From Holophaga sp. (lineage in GTDB: Bacteria > Acidobacteriota > Holophagae > Holophagales > Holophagaceae): a DNA stretch of 51,230 nt. The position numbers and the translations under genes were made by a program. Shown here piece after piece: positions 1 to 9,393 of this stretch (its first letter is position 1; every line of letters begins with the position of its first letter). The stretch lies in contig JADKBC010000023.1 of assembly GCA_016715205.1 (NCBI GenBank), positions 1 through 51,230 of the forward strand. Reading direction: 5' to 3'. Below the pieces are notes generated by a model. It saw nothing but the letters and a program-made list of their open reading frames with translations. It searched no databases and was not told the DNA's origin.

Positions 1-526
1 CCTTCGCGGTGTCCCTGGCGTACGCCTGTCCTTACGAGGATCGGCGGCACGTGGATGCCTTCAAGGTGTCCAGAGCCTTTCTGGTTTTTCAGGCGGGCAT
101 GCCGGTGTTAGGTTGGCTCGGTGGTCGGGCGCTGAAAGCCTGGATCGCGCCCATCGCGCCCTGGCTGGCGCGCCGGTGGTCTTCTGGGCTTCCTGGGCAG
201 CAAAATGATCATCGGTGCCTGGAAGGACGAGGGAACGACGGATCTCCACCGATCTGAAAGTACTGGCCATGCTGGCGGTGGCCACCAGTATCGATACCCT
301 GGCGGTGGGATTGCTGATTGCCTTGCTCCGGGGTCTCCTTTGGGATTGCCCATCGCCATCATTGGAACGGTCACCTTCGCTGTTTCCTACGCGGGCATCT
401 TGGGCGGCTTCGAGCTCAAAAACCTCCTGCGGAATGCCGGGCGACGAATCCGTGCTAGGCCGCGGGCGGGGTGGTCCTAGTGGGCATCGGGTTCGCATTC
501 TGTTGGGGCACCTTCTCCAGCGCTGA
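1..526 (+). pseudogene. mntP: MntP-type manganese efflux pump, 5'-partial and frameshifted
   Basis: Small inner-membrane exporter of Mn2+ (DUF204/MntP family). The window opens inside the family's first helix: bases 3-20 read FAVSLA, matching the conserved DAFAVS motif. It continues in one frame through FQAGMPVLGWLGG (second helix). It then shifts frame to MIIGAWKDEGT (from 205), shifts to LAMLAVATSIDTLAVG (about 263-310, the repeat of the Asp-containing motif), then to IIGTVTFAVSYAGILGG (about 358-410), and ends in VVLVGIGF (about 471). All family landmarks occur in the right order on one strand but in several frames, so at least three single-base indels are present. The missing 5' part lies outside the window. 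Whether the gene is dead or mis-sequenced cannot be told here; the preserved protein motifs favour sequencing error. Confidence 0.75.
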
Positions 527-596
527 CCGAGGAATCTGCCATACTGAGCATTCACGCTGGAAAGATCGATTTCCAACATGGCCGCAGGAGACTGCC

Positions 597-1723
597 ATGC
601 CCGTGCCCATGCTCGGGCTCGCCCCAGAACAACGCCGCGAAGGCAAAGATCCTGGAAGGCCTGTCCACCATCATCGACAAATCGAGCTTTGTGCTGGAGA
701 CGAGAACGTACCAAAGGCCTGGAAGCCGAGCTTTCCGATACTCCGGCGCGATGCGCCGTGGGCATGTCCAGCGGCACCGATGCCCTGCTGGTGGCCCTGA
801 TGGCCCTGGATATCAAGGCGGGCGACAGTAAGTCATCATCCCCAGCTTCACCTTCTTCGCCACGGGCGGGGTGGTAGCTCCCACGGGCGCCACGCCGGTT
901 TCGTTGATCTCGATCCCGTACCTTCAACGCCACGGCGGCGCTGGTGGAAGCCGCCATCACGCCCCGCACCAAAGGCCATCATGCCCGTGCACCTCTTTGG
1001 TCTGCTGGCCGACATGCTAGGCAATCATGGCCGTGGCCCAGAAACATGGCATTCCCGTGATCGAGGACGCCTGCCAGAGCCTGGGTGCCAAGGGCTGGGG
1101 CAAGTCCGCGGGCCAGTTCGGCGACATGACCGGCTGCAGCTTCTACCCCACCAAGAACCTGGGCGCCTTCGGTGACGCGGGCCTCCTGCCATCCGGGATG
1201 ACGAAAACTGGCCGCCAGGGTGCGGCGCATGCGAGTTCACGGCATGGAACCGGTCTACGTTCACCACGAAGTGGGCATGAACTAGGCGCATGGATGAGTT
1301 CCAGGCGCTGGTGCTGCGCGCCAAGCTGCCCATGCTGGAAGCTGGCATGCCGGTCGTCGCAAGCATGCCCACTGGTAATGCTCGACCGGCCTCGACCGCC
1401 CTCACGCCCGATGAGCTCGTCCTGCCCAGCGAAACCGTGCCCGAGGCCGCCACATCTACAACCAGTTCACCGTGCGGGTGAAGCAGGGCCAGCGCGATGC
1501 GCTCCCGGCGCACCTCCAGGGCCTGGGCATCGGCTGCGCCGTTTCTACCCCATCTCCCTGCACGAACAGCCTTGCTTTGCCTACCTGGGCTACAAGACCG
1601 GCCAGTTGGCCGAAACCGAACTGGCTCCAAGGAAGTTCTGAAGCCTCCCAATCTATCCTGAAATGACCGAAGCCATGCTGGAAGAAGTGGCCAAGAGCTT
1701 TGCTGAGCTTCTTCGGGAAATAA
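597..1723 (+). pseudogene. DegT/DnrJ/EryC1/StrS-type PLP aminotransferase, multiply frameshifted
   Basis: PLP-dependent sugar aminotransferase family (UDP- or dTDP-keto-sugar transamination for glycans or O-antigen). The start ATG at 597 has AGGAG at 586-590. Pieces in order: MPVPMLGLAP; SSGTDALLVALMALD (about 773-810); PSFTFFATGGVV (about 841-877); AIMPVHLFG (about 976-1002); a long stretch VAQKHGIPVIEDACQS (1030-1080); SFYPTKNLGAFGDAG (about 1139-1185), whose Lys is the expected PLP Schiff-base residue; VRMRVHGMEP; MDEFQALVLRAKLP (1290-1332); IYNQFTVRV (about 1457); PCFAYLGYK (about 1570); and EMTEAMLEEVAKSF near the stop at 1721. At least six frame changes are needed. It follows mntP by about 70 bp and is convergent with mutS2. 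The substrate cannot be judged from sequence. Confidence 0.82.
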
Positions 1724-1845
1724 TAGCTAGCCACCCAGACACACGAAGCCTCCTACGGGCGGGCACCAAAAAGAAACACAGGGGTTTTCTCTCTCTGTTT
1801 TTAGTAAGGGTTAAAAATGCTTTCGATTTTGCCGGGAAAAAACAA

Positions 1846-4010
1846 TCAGCTGACAGTGTGATTACCGTGGTACCGGCGCCGCCTTGGTTTTTGGGGCGCA
1901 TCTTCAATGCGGGTGATGCCGGGATGGCCTTACAAGGCCCCTCCTGCGCGGCTTTCAGGCGGCCGGTGCTGCCGCTGGCCGTGGTCGACGCCGGATGAAT
2001 TTCTGGCCCGGAAGCCAGGGACTCCTCCAGGAACCGGTGGACCTCGAGTGGAGTATCGTCGGAGGCACGCCCGATCAGGTTGATCTCACTGGACCCCAGA
2101 ATCGTGGGCCGTGGCCCGGTGCTGTCTCGCCACCGGCTGGTTGGCGGCATCGAAATCAGCCCTGACGATGGGTTCCAATTCCCCTACCCGGGCCTCCAGG
2201 CGGCGTCCTTGGGGTTTGTAAGGTGACGCGGTCACCCTTCCAGAGTGATGACGCGGCCTGCTACACGCAAGTCCGCGGTGTCGGGCATAGCCGTCAAGCC
2301 TTAGCTCCGCACTTTGTTTGGCGGGGCGCGGCGCCAGCCTGATGGGTTGTAGTTCGGCCCGGGCGATCTGCTCCAGGGTTTTGACCCGTTCACCGGCTTC
2401 CGTGCCGATACGGTCCGCGTTCAAGGGTTCGATGCTGCGTTGTTTTCCTTCACGTTCTTTCACCAAGCGCTTGGATTCATGCTCCAGGAAATCCAGCACC
2501 CGCTGGATCTTCTCGCGGTTGTCCTGCTGGAATTTCTCGTGGCTTTGGCGCAGGGCCTCTTCCCGCTCGCTCAGGTTCTCTGGTCCTTGAGTAAGGGCAG
2601 CCTCCCCGTTTGGCTTGTTCCTCGGCCTGGTCCATGAGGCGCAGACGATCCGCCTCAGGGATTTCAGAAACTAGCGCCAATCCTGCTCACGGCGACCCAG
2701 GACCTTTTCCGCATGATCCAGCACGAAACGGGGCAGGCCCAGTTTCGCAGCGATGGTGAGGGCGCGGCTTTGGCCGGGCTGGCCCACCATCAATCGGTAG
2801 GTGCCAAGCGGTTTTCATCGAACTGCACGGAGGCATTCTGGAATCGTGGATGGCGGATAGCCCACTGGCTGATCTCGCCCAGGTGGGTGGAGCAGAGCAC
2901 CCAGCACTGGCGGCGGGAAAGGGCTTGCAGCACTGCGATGCCCAGGGCGGCGCCTTCTTTGGGGTCGGTGCCCGTGCTGAGTTCATCCAGCAGCACAAGG
3001 CCACCCCGCTTGGCCTGGGTCAGAATGGTTTTCAAATGCAGGATATGGCTGCTGAAGGTGGAGAGGCTGCCAATCAGGGTTTGGTGATCCCCGATATCGG
3101 CATGTAGGGTGCTGAGCAGGGGCAGTTCGGTACCCGCTTTGGCAGGAATGGCGCACCCCGAATGGGCCAAGGCGGACAGCAGCCCACGGTTTTGAGCACC
3201 ACGGTCTTGCCACCGGTATTGGAGCCGGAGATCACGAGGCCAGGGCGGGATTCATCCAATTCCAGGCTCAGGGGCACCACGTCATGGTCGAGGGGCTCCA
3301 GGTCCAGGGCCAGGCGCACAGCGGGAAGCAGCAGTGGGTGGCGGGCTTCGAGCACGTGAAGTCGAGAAGTTCCGAGCTCCGGCAACACCCCGTCGCACAG
3401 CGCCCGCCAGCGCAGCAGCGCCAGAATCTCATCAGCCTCGCCCTGGAAGCCGTGCCATCGTTCGAAATCCTCCCGGCGGGCGCGCAAGCGATCCAGCAGA
3501 TCCCGCAGGAAGGCCTGCACCGCCTGGGTGTATTCCCGATCCGCCTCCACGAAATCGTTGTTGAGGGAGACGACTTCGAAGGGCTCCAGGAATACCGTGG
3601 CACCGCTGGAACTGCGATCCAGCACCAGACCCGGCACGCTGCCTTTGCGGTCCACCCGCATGCGGTAAGCAGATCCGCCCATTGCGTTCGACGATGCTTT
3701 GTTCCTGACAAGCGTCCGGCACATCCTGGAGGATGCGCTGCAGGCGGTTTTGAACCGACTGGAAGCGGCGCTGGCGCTCGCGATGGAGATCTGCCAACCC
3801 TGGCACTCGGAGCGGGTCCAACTGGCCATCCTCCGTGAAGCTCTTCTGCAACAGGGCCACGATGGAGGTTGGATCGGGTAGCAAGGCTGCGGTGACCTGC
3901 AGGAGGTCGATGCCCAGGTGGGTGCCGGGAGGGGGCAGGGCGATCTTCGGGCCAGCCAATCGAGGCGATGTTGCGCAGCAGCGACGCCGTGGCGTGAAGT
4001 AGTCATTCTG
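1846..4010 (-). pseudogene. mutS2: MutS2-like ATPase/nuclease, frameshifted and lacking its N-terminus
   Basis: MutS2 family: MutS-like ATPase with a C-terminal Smr domain, linked to recombination suppression or to rescue of collided ribosomes. Reading the minus strand, DPTSIVALLQKSFTEDGQL and DLHRERQRRFQSVQ (about 3875-3750) start the recognisable part. SGATVFLEPFEVVSLNNDF follows (about 3610-3555), then Walker A SGSNTGGKTVVLKTVG (about 3230-3185), the ATPase segment LVLLDELSTGTDPKEGAALG (about 3000-2940), a charged coiled-coil (about 2660-2330), and the Smr core EINLIG, GRLKAA, GGAGTTVITLSA (about 2085-1850). Frame changes occur around 3690, 3170, 2690, 2500, 2300 and in the Smr part. The first 60-100 residues usual for the family are not found: upstream of about 4010 the sequence runs directly into the rpsU terminator. 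That is a real truncation or a mis-join. Confidence 0.82.
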
Positions 4011-4030
4011 GAAATAAGATTACCGGATAA

Positions 4031-4058
4031 CAAAAAAGGCCCGCGGGAAGCGGGCCTT
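4031..4058 (-). terminator. Intrinsic terminator of rpsU
   Basis: Read on the minus strand this is a GC stem GGCCCGC / GCGGGCC with a TTCCC loop followed directly by six T's. It lies about 25 bases beyond the rpsU stop codon. It abuts the truncated 5' end of mutS2. Confidence 0.85.
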
Positions 4059-4081
4059 CAAGGTCGCGCAGGGCGATGGGA

Positions 4082-4294
4082 TTAAGGCGTTCCCATGATG
4101 CGGCGTTCCTGGGACAGGCGCTTGAGGGACTTCTTCCGGGCGGCAAGCATCTTCCGCTTTCGCTTGGCGCTAGGCTTCTCGTAGTGCTGGCGCTTTTTTA
4201 GTTCGCTCAGGATGCCGGACTTTTCGCACTTTCGCTTAAAGCGTCGTAGCGCGTTCTCGAAGGTCTCGTCTTCTTTGATCTTGACCAGTGGCAT
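4082..4294 (-). CDS. rpsU: 30S ribosomal protein S21
   Basis: A 70-residue, strongly basic protein starting MPLVKIKEDETFENALRRFK, with the family's lysine- and arginine-rich tail (KKRQHYEKPSAKRKRK). Length and sequence match bacterial S21, a late-assembling small-subunit protein near the mRNA platform that assists initiation. The gene is alone on the minus strand with its own terminator, and is transcribed divergently from the kinase gene. The reading frame is intact, in contrast to the broken genes just beyond its 3' end. Confidence 0.96.
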   Translation of the reverse strand: MPLVKIKEDETFENALRRFKRKCEKSGILSELKKRQHYEKPSAKRKRKMLAARKKSLKRLSQERRIMGTP

Positions 4295-4476
4295 GTATGT
4301 TATCCCCCCCTTCGCCGTAGATTCGTCCCGGGACGTGCGCCCCTATTGGACCGGTCTGACAGAATACCCCACAAAGCAGAAAACCGCGAGCGCAAAAAAC
4401 CGAGCAGAGAAGGGGATTCAAAGCCTATCGTGCTTGCAGTGGGGCCGATAGAATAAGGATCTTTCTTCGAGCGCGC

Positions 4477-6620
4477 ATGTCCCGACCTCTCCTTCTGATC
4501 CTGGATGGCCAGTCCTGAAATCCGCAGGGGTCAGGGAGGCCTTGGCCAAAGATGGCTGGGATGTGGCCCACACATCCTGTGCGGAGGCACCGGCTTTCGT
4601 GGGGGGCACGGAGACCTCCCTGATCCTACTGGACCCCTTTCTCAGTGGCGAAGCGGCCCTCCACGCCGTGCAGTCCATGCGGTCCCAGGACCATGATGTG
4701 CCGGTGGTGGTATTCAAGGGCGCAGACAACGCTGCCTCTGCCGGGAAGGGCTTCCATATTCCGATCCCGGATGTGGCGGGGGACCTGGACCGTTCGTTGC
4801 CGGCCGGCCAATGGGCGGATGCCCTCAACGAAATCCTCACCCTCAAGCGTCGCGAGAAACACAAGTTCACGGCGGAAGACCTCTTCGCGGACATCCTGGC
4901 AGAAATCGAGACACCAAAGGCCGCGCCGCTCCCTCCAACCAAAACCCAACCCTTCTTTGCCAGCGTAGCTGCACCACCAACACCTCCACCGAGTGCGACG
5001 CCTCTCGTTGCCCCAACCGTTCCACCCGCGCCGCCTGCCCCGCCCGTCCCGCCTGCGCCGTCCGTCCCCAAAGTGGTGTCGGCGCCCAAGCCCGCTGCAA
5101 ATTCCATTCCAAGTTCCCGGCCGCCGGTCGTTGCCAAGCCCATGCAGCCAACGGTGCAGCTTCCTGGCCTCGCCAAGGATCTTCCAGCACCTTTGCCTGT
5201 TGCGGCGGCACCCAAGAAAAATGAATTCACACTCAGTGGCATTTCGGGAATCAACGATCCCTTTGGAGATGAAGCGGGGGTATCCCTGAACCCCATCTCC
5301 GCCGAAGCCATCGAGTTCGTGGACACCACGGGGCCGGCTCCCCTTGCGCCAAAGCCCATTGCCGCGCCCCTTTCCTTCCCCTCGATCCAGCCTGTGGTGG
5401 ATGAAAAAGCGGGAGTTATCGAAGAATTCGGGAACTACTACCTGCTCGAAAAAATCGCGGTGGGTGGCATGGCCGAATTGTTCAAAGCGCGTCAGCGCGG
5501 TGTGCATAATTTCGAAAAAATTGTGGCCATCAAGCGCATTCTTCCGCACCTTTCGGACAACGATGAGTTCGTGCGGATGTTCATCGACGAGGCCAAGCTC
5601 GCGGCCCAGTTGACCCACCCCAATATCGTGCAGATTTTCGACCTCGGGAAAGCCAGCGGGTTCTACTACATCGCCATGGAATACGTGGACGGGAAGGACC
5701 TCCGCAGCCTGCTTCGAAAGGTTCGTGAATTCAAACTGCCGATGCCTGAACCGGTGGCCGCCTTTGTCACCATGAAAGTGGCCGGTGCCCTGGATTATGC
5801 GCACCGCAAAAAAGGCATGAACGACAAGGAATTGAAACTGGTCCACCGGGACATCAGCCCCCAGAACGTGCTGATCTCCAGTGATGGGGCTGTGAAGCTG
5901 GTGGATTTTGGCATCGCCAAGGCGGCCACCAAAACCACCCAGACAGTGGCAGGTGCCCTCAAGGGCAAGCTGCTCTACATGAGCCCCGAGCAGGCCCTGG
6001 GCCAACCCTTGGATAGTCGATCCGATATCTATTCCCTCGGCCTTGTGCTGTTCGAACTGCTGACCGGCGAGCGCTGCTTTCAGGCGGACAGCGAACTGGG
6101 CGTGCTGGAAAAAGTGCGCCTGGGCAAAATCCAGGACATCCGAGGCGTCAATCCTCTGGTGTCGCGCGAAATGGCTTCCATCGTCGAGCGTGCTCTGCAG
6201 AAAAACGTGGACCAGCGTTACCCATCCGCCCGTTTCCTGGAACGTGACCTCAAAGGGTTGCTGGGGCGCAGCGGCAACGAACCGGTGGAACACGACATCG
6301 CCGAGTACGGCAGCACGCTCCTCAAGGGTACCAAGGAACAAGTGGAAGCCCTCATCGCCAGCCGATTCCCATTGCAACCACGACGCTCTTCTTCGGAAGT
6401 GAGGGTGAGCGAAGGTTTGCGCGCCTCCCGCCAGCCGGATCCACCCACCAGCGTGACCAGTGTGGCCGTTTCCAGCAATCCGACCCCGGCTCCTGAACCG
6501 CTCCCCCTCCCACCACAGGATCTTGGGCTGGGATCCGATTCACCCCGGAGATGGATGTTGCCTGCAGCAGCACTCATCCTGGCTGCCATCGCAATCGTAC
6601 TGTGGCTGGTGGTTCACTGA
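4477..6620 (+). CDS. Membrane-anchored Ser/Thr protein kinase with N-terminal receiver-like region
   Basis: A eukaryotic-type (Hanks) kinase. The open frame from TTG 4542 encodes 692 residues; positions below use that start. Residues 1-105 resemble a degenerate receiver (SLILLDPFLSG). Residues 130-210 are a Pro/Ala-rich linker. The kinase domain spans about 297-560: glycine loop KIAVGGMAELFKA, catalytic Lys331 in VAIK, VHRDISPQN with Asp437, DFG Asp455, and the MSPEQA activation-segment end. A Pro-rich stretch and one C-terminal transmembrane helix (about 668-689) place the catalytic domain in the cytoplasm. The better start is ATG 4477 (MSRPLLLILDGQS), which hits a stop at about 4514. Adding one C to the CC at 4514-4515 would join it to KSAGVREALAKDGW, so a one-base deletion is likely. 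Substrates are unknown. Confidence 0.9.
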
Positions 6621-6690
6621 ATCGGGTATGATCAATCATTCCCAGTACCAGCCTTGATTTTTTCTCACCATTTCTTCCCCTGGAGCACCC

Positions 6691-6984
6691 ATGGATCTCA
6701 GCAAGGAACAACAAGGCTTCTACCAGAGCGCCCGTGAGCGCTGCCGCCAGGAAGTCGACGAGATGAATCGCACGATTCGCGCCGAGTGGCAGCACCTCAA
6801 TGATGAGATCAAGCGGGTGCAGGAACTCATTCAGACCCTCGAAACCCGCAAACAGACCGTGGGTCAGATGTATTCCTCCGCCAGCGATATGCTCGGCATG
6901 GAAAACGATCTGGATGTCGGCTCTGCCATTCAGGAAGGCAACGAAGAGGCGGACGATCTCGGCGTGGGTGAAATCGACCTGTAG
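6691..6984 (+). CDS. Small acidic coiled-coil protein of unknown function
   Basis: A 97-residue protein starting MDLSKEQQGFYQSARER. Residues 10-60 show a heptad-like pattern of charged and hydrophobic residues (TIRAEWQHLNDEIKRVQEL), predicting a coiled coil. The tail is acidic (EEADDLGVGEIDL). No signal peptide, cysteine or membrane segment is visible. It lies 70 bases after the kinase gene and before a strong terminator, so it may share the kinase transcript and could be a partner or substrate. That link is inference from position only. Confidence 0.75.
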   Translation: MDLSKEQQGFYQSARERCRQEVDEMNRTIRAEWQHLNDEIKRVQELIQTLETRKQTVGQMYSSASDMLGMENDLDVGSAIQEGNEEADDLGVGEIDL

Positions 6985-7000
6985 GGTTCGCAAATTCCGA

Positions 7001-7032
7001 ATGAAAAGCCCCGGATTTCCGGGGCTTTTCAT
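7001..7032 (+). terminator. Intrinsic terminator after the coiled-coil gene
   Basis: Near-perfect inverted repeat GAAAAGCCCCGG / CCGGGGCTTTTC with an ATTT loop, 17 bases after the stop codon at 6984. The symmetric A and T flanks could terminate in either direction; on the plus strand it ends the kinase / coiled-coil unit. Confidence 0.85.
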
Positions 7033-7417
7033 TATCTGCTGAATTGAGGGTGCGGGGTGCGACACCGTTGCGCGGATCCCTGGTGATTAGCACAATATTG
7101 AATTGTGCGGGGCGGAAGGAAAAGCCAAGGTAGTAAGAAAGGCCTATCCAGGAGCGGACTAATACCCCAGCTGTGTCACAGCCTTGGTGCATTGCCGTGT
7201 ACCGAGTTGACGAAGCAAGGCTAATAAGCGTAGAAAAGGATTGGAACTCATGCTTTAACCCCAGTGACCACTCCCTGGCCTTGACCGAGGAGATGCATGA
7301 AGGGAAGCGCTCACCTTCGCCTGGTGAGCTTAGCCAAATGGGGCTTTTAAATTACCAATACGAAATTTTCAACGGACTGGCTACCTGCACGTTTTCCAAA
7401 GATCCCTGGAGTTCACC
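7033..7417 (+). other. Gene-free leader before the beta-propeller gene
   Basis: About 385 bases without a convincing gene; a frame at 7173-7421 has no family features and overlaps the next start. Visible structure: a perfect 7-bp stem GCTCACC / GGTGAGC at 7309-7329, followed by GCC-AAAT-GGGC and TTTT (about 7333-7349), which resembles a weak terminator or attenuator. Base composition is lower in GC than the flanking genes. It may hold the promoter and a structured 5' leader. Confidence 0.4.
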
Positions 7418-8881
7418 ATGACGCTTCGCCTTATTCCAATCTCTGTCGTTGTTGGATTGATAACCGCCCCGCTGGCTGCCCAGGGGGGCATCAATCCAAA
7501 CTATGGCTGGCAGATGCAGCAGCAGCAGTTTCAGGCTCAGCAGATGTTCCAAATGCAGAGACAGATGCAGCAGCGTTCAATGATGATCAATCAAATGCAG
7601 CGGCAGATGCAGATGCAAAACATGCAGATGCGCATGCAGTCCCAAACTCAGACTACGGCAGCCTTCTTGCGTCAGGCTTCACTTAATGGCACTGCTCGTA
7701 AAGAGTCGGACGCCATTCCACCGGTGTTGCCTAAGCCCACGAGGGAAGCTTGGAAATCATCGCTGGGGGTGGTGGACAAATTCCCTTGTTTTGACGGCTC
7801 CCGATTGATTCGAATCGGACCAGATTCCCTCTGCCTTCAGAGCCTTGACTTAACCACGGGCAAGGTGATTTGGGAGTGCCCCTTTGTGGGTAAACCCGAA
7901 CTAGATCCCATGCTCATGGGTGATCTGGTGGTCTATGTGAATGGTAGCTATCTCCTGACCGCAGTGGATGCAACCACAGGCAAAGAGCGATTTTCCATTC
8001 AGCTTGAAAGCCTGAAGTCGTTTTTGCTTTCAGCCAAAAAAAACCTACCCAAGGTGCTCTTTCCGGTGCAGAACGAGAACACCCTTCTCATTACCATTTT
8101 TGGCAAAGGAAAGGGTGGTGCCACGGGGATTGTGTACGCCATTGATATCTTGTCTGGGCAGAAACGCTGGGAGGCCAAGATCCCTGAGGGGGCAGATCTT
8201 TCGCCCGTAGTGCAAGAAGGGCGGGTGATCGTGGGTGGCGCGGGGCGAGTGATTGCTTTGGATCTTCAAACAGGTAAACAACTGTGGGAGGTTCTTACAG
8301 GGGCCAACGTACAGTTGTGCGATGGCCCCCTACTGGGAAAACAGCTCCACGTTGTTGCGGAAGGTTATCTCCTCGCCATTGATGTAGAGAAGGGTCGGGA
8401 AGAGTGGCGAACACCCTTGACGGCCGGAACACCACCGCTGGGCGATGGAAATCGCATTCTGTATACCGAAAAGCGCGGCGTGTTTCGGAAATCAGAATGG
8501 ATCGTAGCCCATGAGAAGGAAACCGGGTCCAAGGTCTGGGAATTTGAGGTGGGTAGCACAAAAATGCCGTGGATCCAGGATGGAAAAGTGTATTGCAATG
8601 CCTACGAAAATTTGATTTGCCTGGACCTTCAAACTGGTAAAACCCTCTGGAAGCGTGCTCTGGATGTGGAGCCCTGTCTTCCCATTTCCTTGGCAGGTGA
8701 AACGGCTTACATCGCCACTGAAAACGAAGGCAAACAGCATCTCTATGCCGTCAAATTGGCCGACGGTGCCGTGGTTTGGGACTATACTTTCACGGGCAAA
8801 TGCTCCTCCGGCTTGTTGCTTCCCATGGCTGATGGATTGCTTTGCCCTGGCGAAGAAGGGGCATTGATTGCCCTGAAGTGA
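7418..8881 (+). CDS. Secreted PQQ-type beta-propeller protein with Gln/Met-rich N-terminus
   Basis: 487 residues. A signal peptide (residues 1-20, ending APLAAQG) is followed by a very Gln- and Met-rich segment at about 28-78 (blocks such as QMQQQQFQAQQMFQMQRQMQ). From about residue 110 there are eight outer-strand repeats of the PQQ type: LTTGKVIWE, ATTGKERFS, ILSGQKRWE, LQTGKQLWE, VEKGREEWR, KETGSKVWE, LQTGKTLWK, LADGAVVWD. That predicts an eight-bladed propeller like BamB or quinoprotein dehydrogenases. No dehydrogenase active-site residues were recognised, so a binding or scaffolding role outside the inner membrane is more likely. It stands alone on the plus strand, with neighbours on the minus strand downstream. 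Confidence 0.85.
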   Translation: MTLRLIPISVVVGLITAPLAAQGGINPNYGWQMQQQQFQAQQMFQMQRQMQQRSMMINQMQRQMQMQNMQMRMQSQTQTTAAFLRQASLNGTARKESDAIPPVLPKPTREAWKSSLGVVDKFPCFDGSRLIRIGPDSLCLQSLDLTTGKVIWECPFVGKPELDPMLMGDLVVYVNGSYLLTAVDATTGKERFSIQLESLKSFLLSAKKNLPKVLFPVQNENTLLITIFGKGKGGATGIVYAIDILSGQKRWEAKIPEGADLSPVVQEGRVIVGGAGRVIALDLQTGKQLWEVLTGANVQLCDGPLLGKQLHVVAEGYLLAIDVEKGREEWRTPLTAGTPPLGDGNRILYTEKRGVFRKSEWIVAHEKETGSKVWEFEVGSTKMPWIQDGKVYCNAYENLICLDLQTGKTLWKRALDVEPCLPISLAGETAYIATENEGKQHLYAVKLADGAVVWDYTFTGKCSSGLLLPMADGLLCPGEEGALIALK

Positions 8882-9150
8882 ATCGGAAACAAGCGATCCA
8901 TTTGGTGGTCAGTGATAACTGGACTTGATTTAGCGCCGTGCTCGACCTCATGTTCTCCAATGGCCGCGCTGGCACCCTAGCTCCACTGCGCAACCTTCAA
9001 TCCGTGATAGAGGATGGGCAGTACAAAGGGCCAATACACTGAATGTTAAAAGACAAAGAGTCGTCTTGAAGGACCTGATAATTTGCCCCATCAGGGTTGT
9101 CAAAAAACTCCCGAATCATCGGTGAGGGTGGCAACGGCCAGCGGAGCCTT

Positions 9151-9393
9151 CTATCCACCAAACAGCGGCGCGCTACAGTTGGTGCAGTTAGCCCGGTGGG
9201 GGGGATTTCGGTGGCCACAGTGGGGGCAGATGCGGTCCTTTTTCCGACGGCGCTGCCAGAGGCGAAGGTAGAGCAGACCGAAGAGGAGCACCAGGAGCCC
9301 CATCTTGGTTGGGCCCGTGAAAACAAATCCCGTGGGGCTGTCGATGATTTCTTTGGGTGCCTTGGATTGCAGCTCGACCGTGGGTTGGCGCAT
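9151..9393 (-). CDS. Small membrane protein with C-terminal zinc ribbon
   Basis: 80 residues. One hydrophobic helix (about residues 31-45, MGLLVLLFGLLYLRLW) is followed by a basic stretch and two Cys pairs in CPHCGHRNPPHRANCTNCSAP, a four-Cys zinc ribbon facing the cytoplasm if the N-terminus is outside. Its ATG (9393-9391) overlaps the TAA of a 58-codon frame that ends with a copy of the LepA C-terminus (TAATG), so it is probably translationally coupled to the lepA transcript. Function is unknown; such ribbons often bind RNA, ribosomes or partner proteins. Confidence 0.75.
   Translation of the reverse strand: MRQPTVELQSKAPKEIIDSPTGFVFTGPTKMGLLVLLFGLLYLRLWQRRRKKDRICPHCGHRNPPHRANCTNCSAPLFGG

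Noticed and set aside
61..972. Minus-strand 300-codon frame over mntP and the aminotransferase
   Set aside because: The plus strand shows family motifs in order for both genes; the minus frame shows none.
4418..5359. Minus-strand frame with Gly/Ala-rich repeats
   Set aside because: Complement of the Pro/Ala linker in the kinase gene.
4626..6377. Minus-strand open frame of over 580 codons across the kinase gene
   Set aside because: Antisense of the kinase; no family motif, and low-complexity Gly/Arg runs mirror the Pro/Ala linker.
7173..7421. Small plus-strand gene in the propeller leader
   Set aside because: No family features, no clear ribosome site and overlap with the propeller start; composition differs from coding regions nearby.
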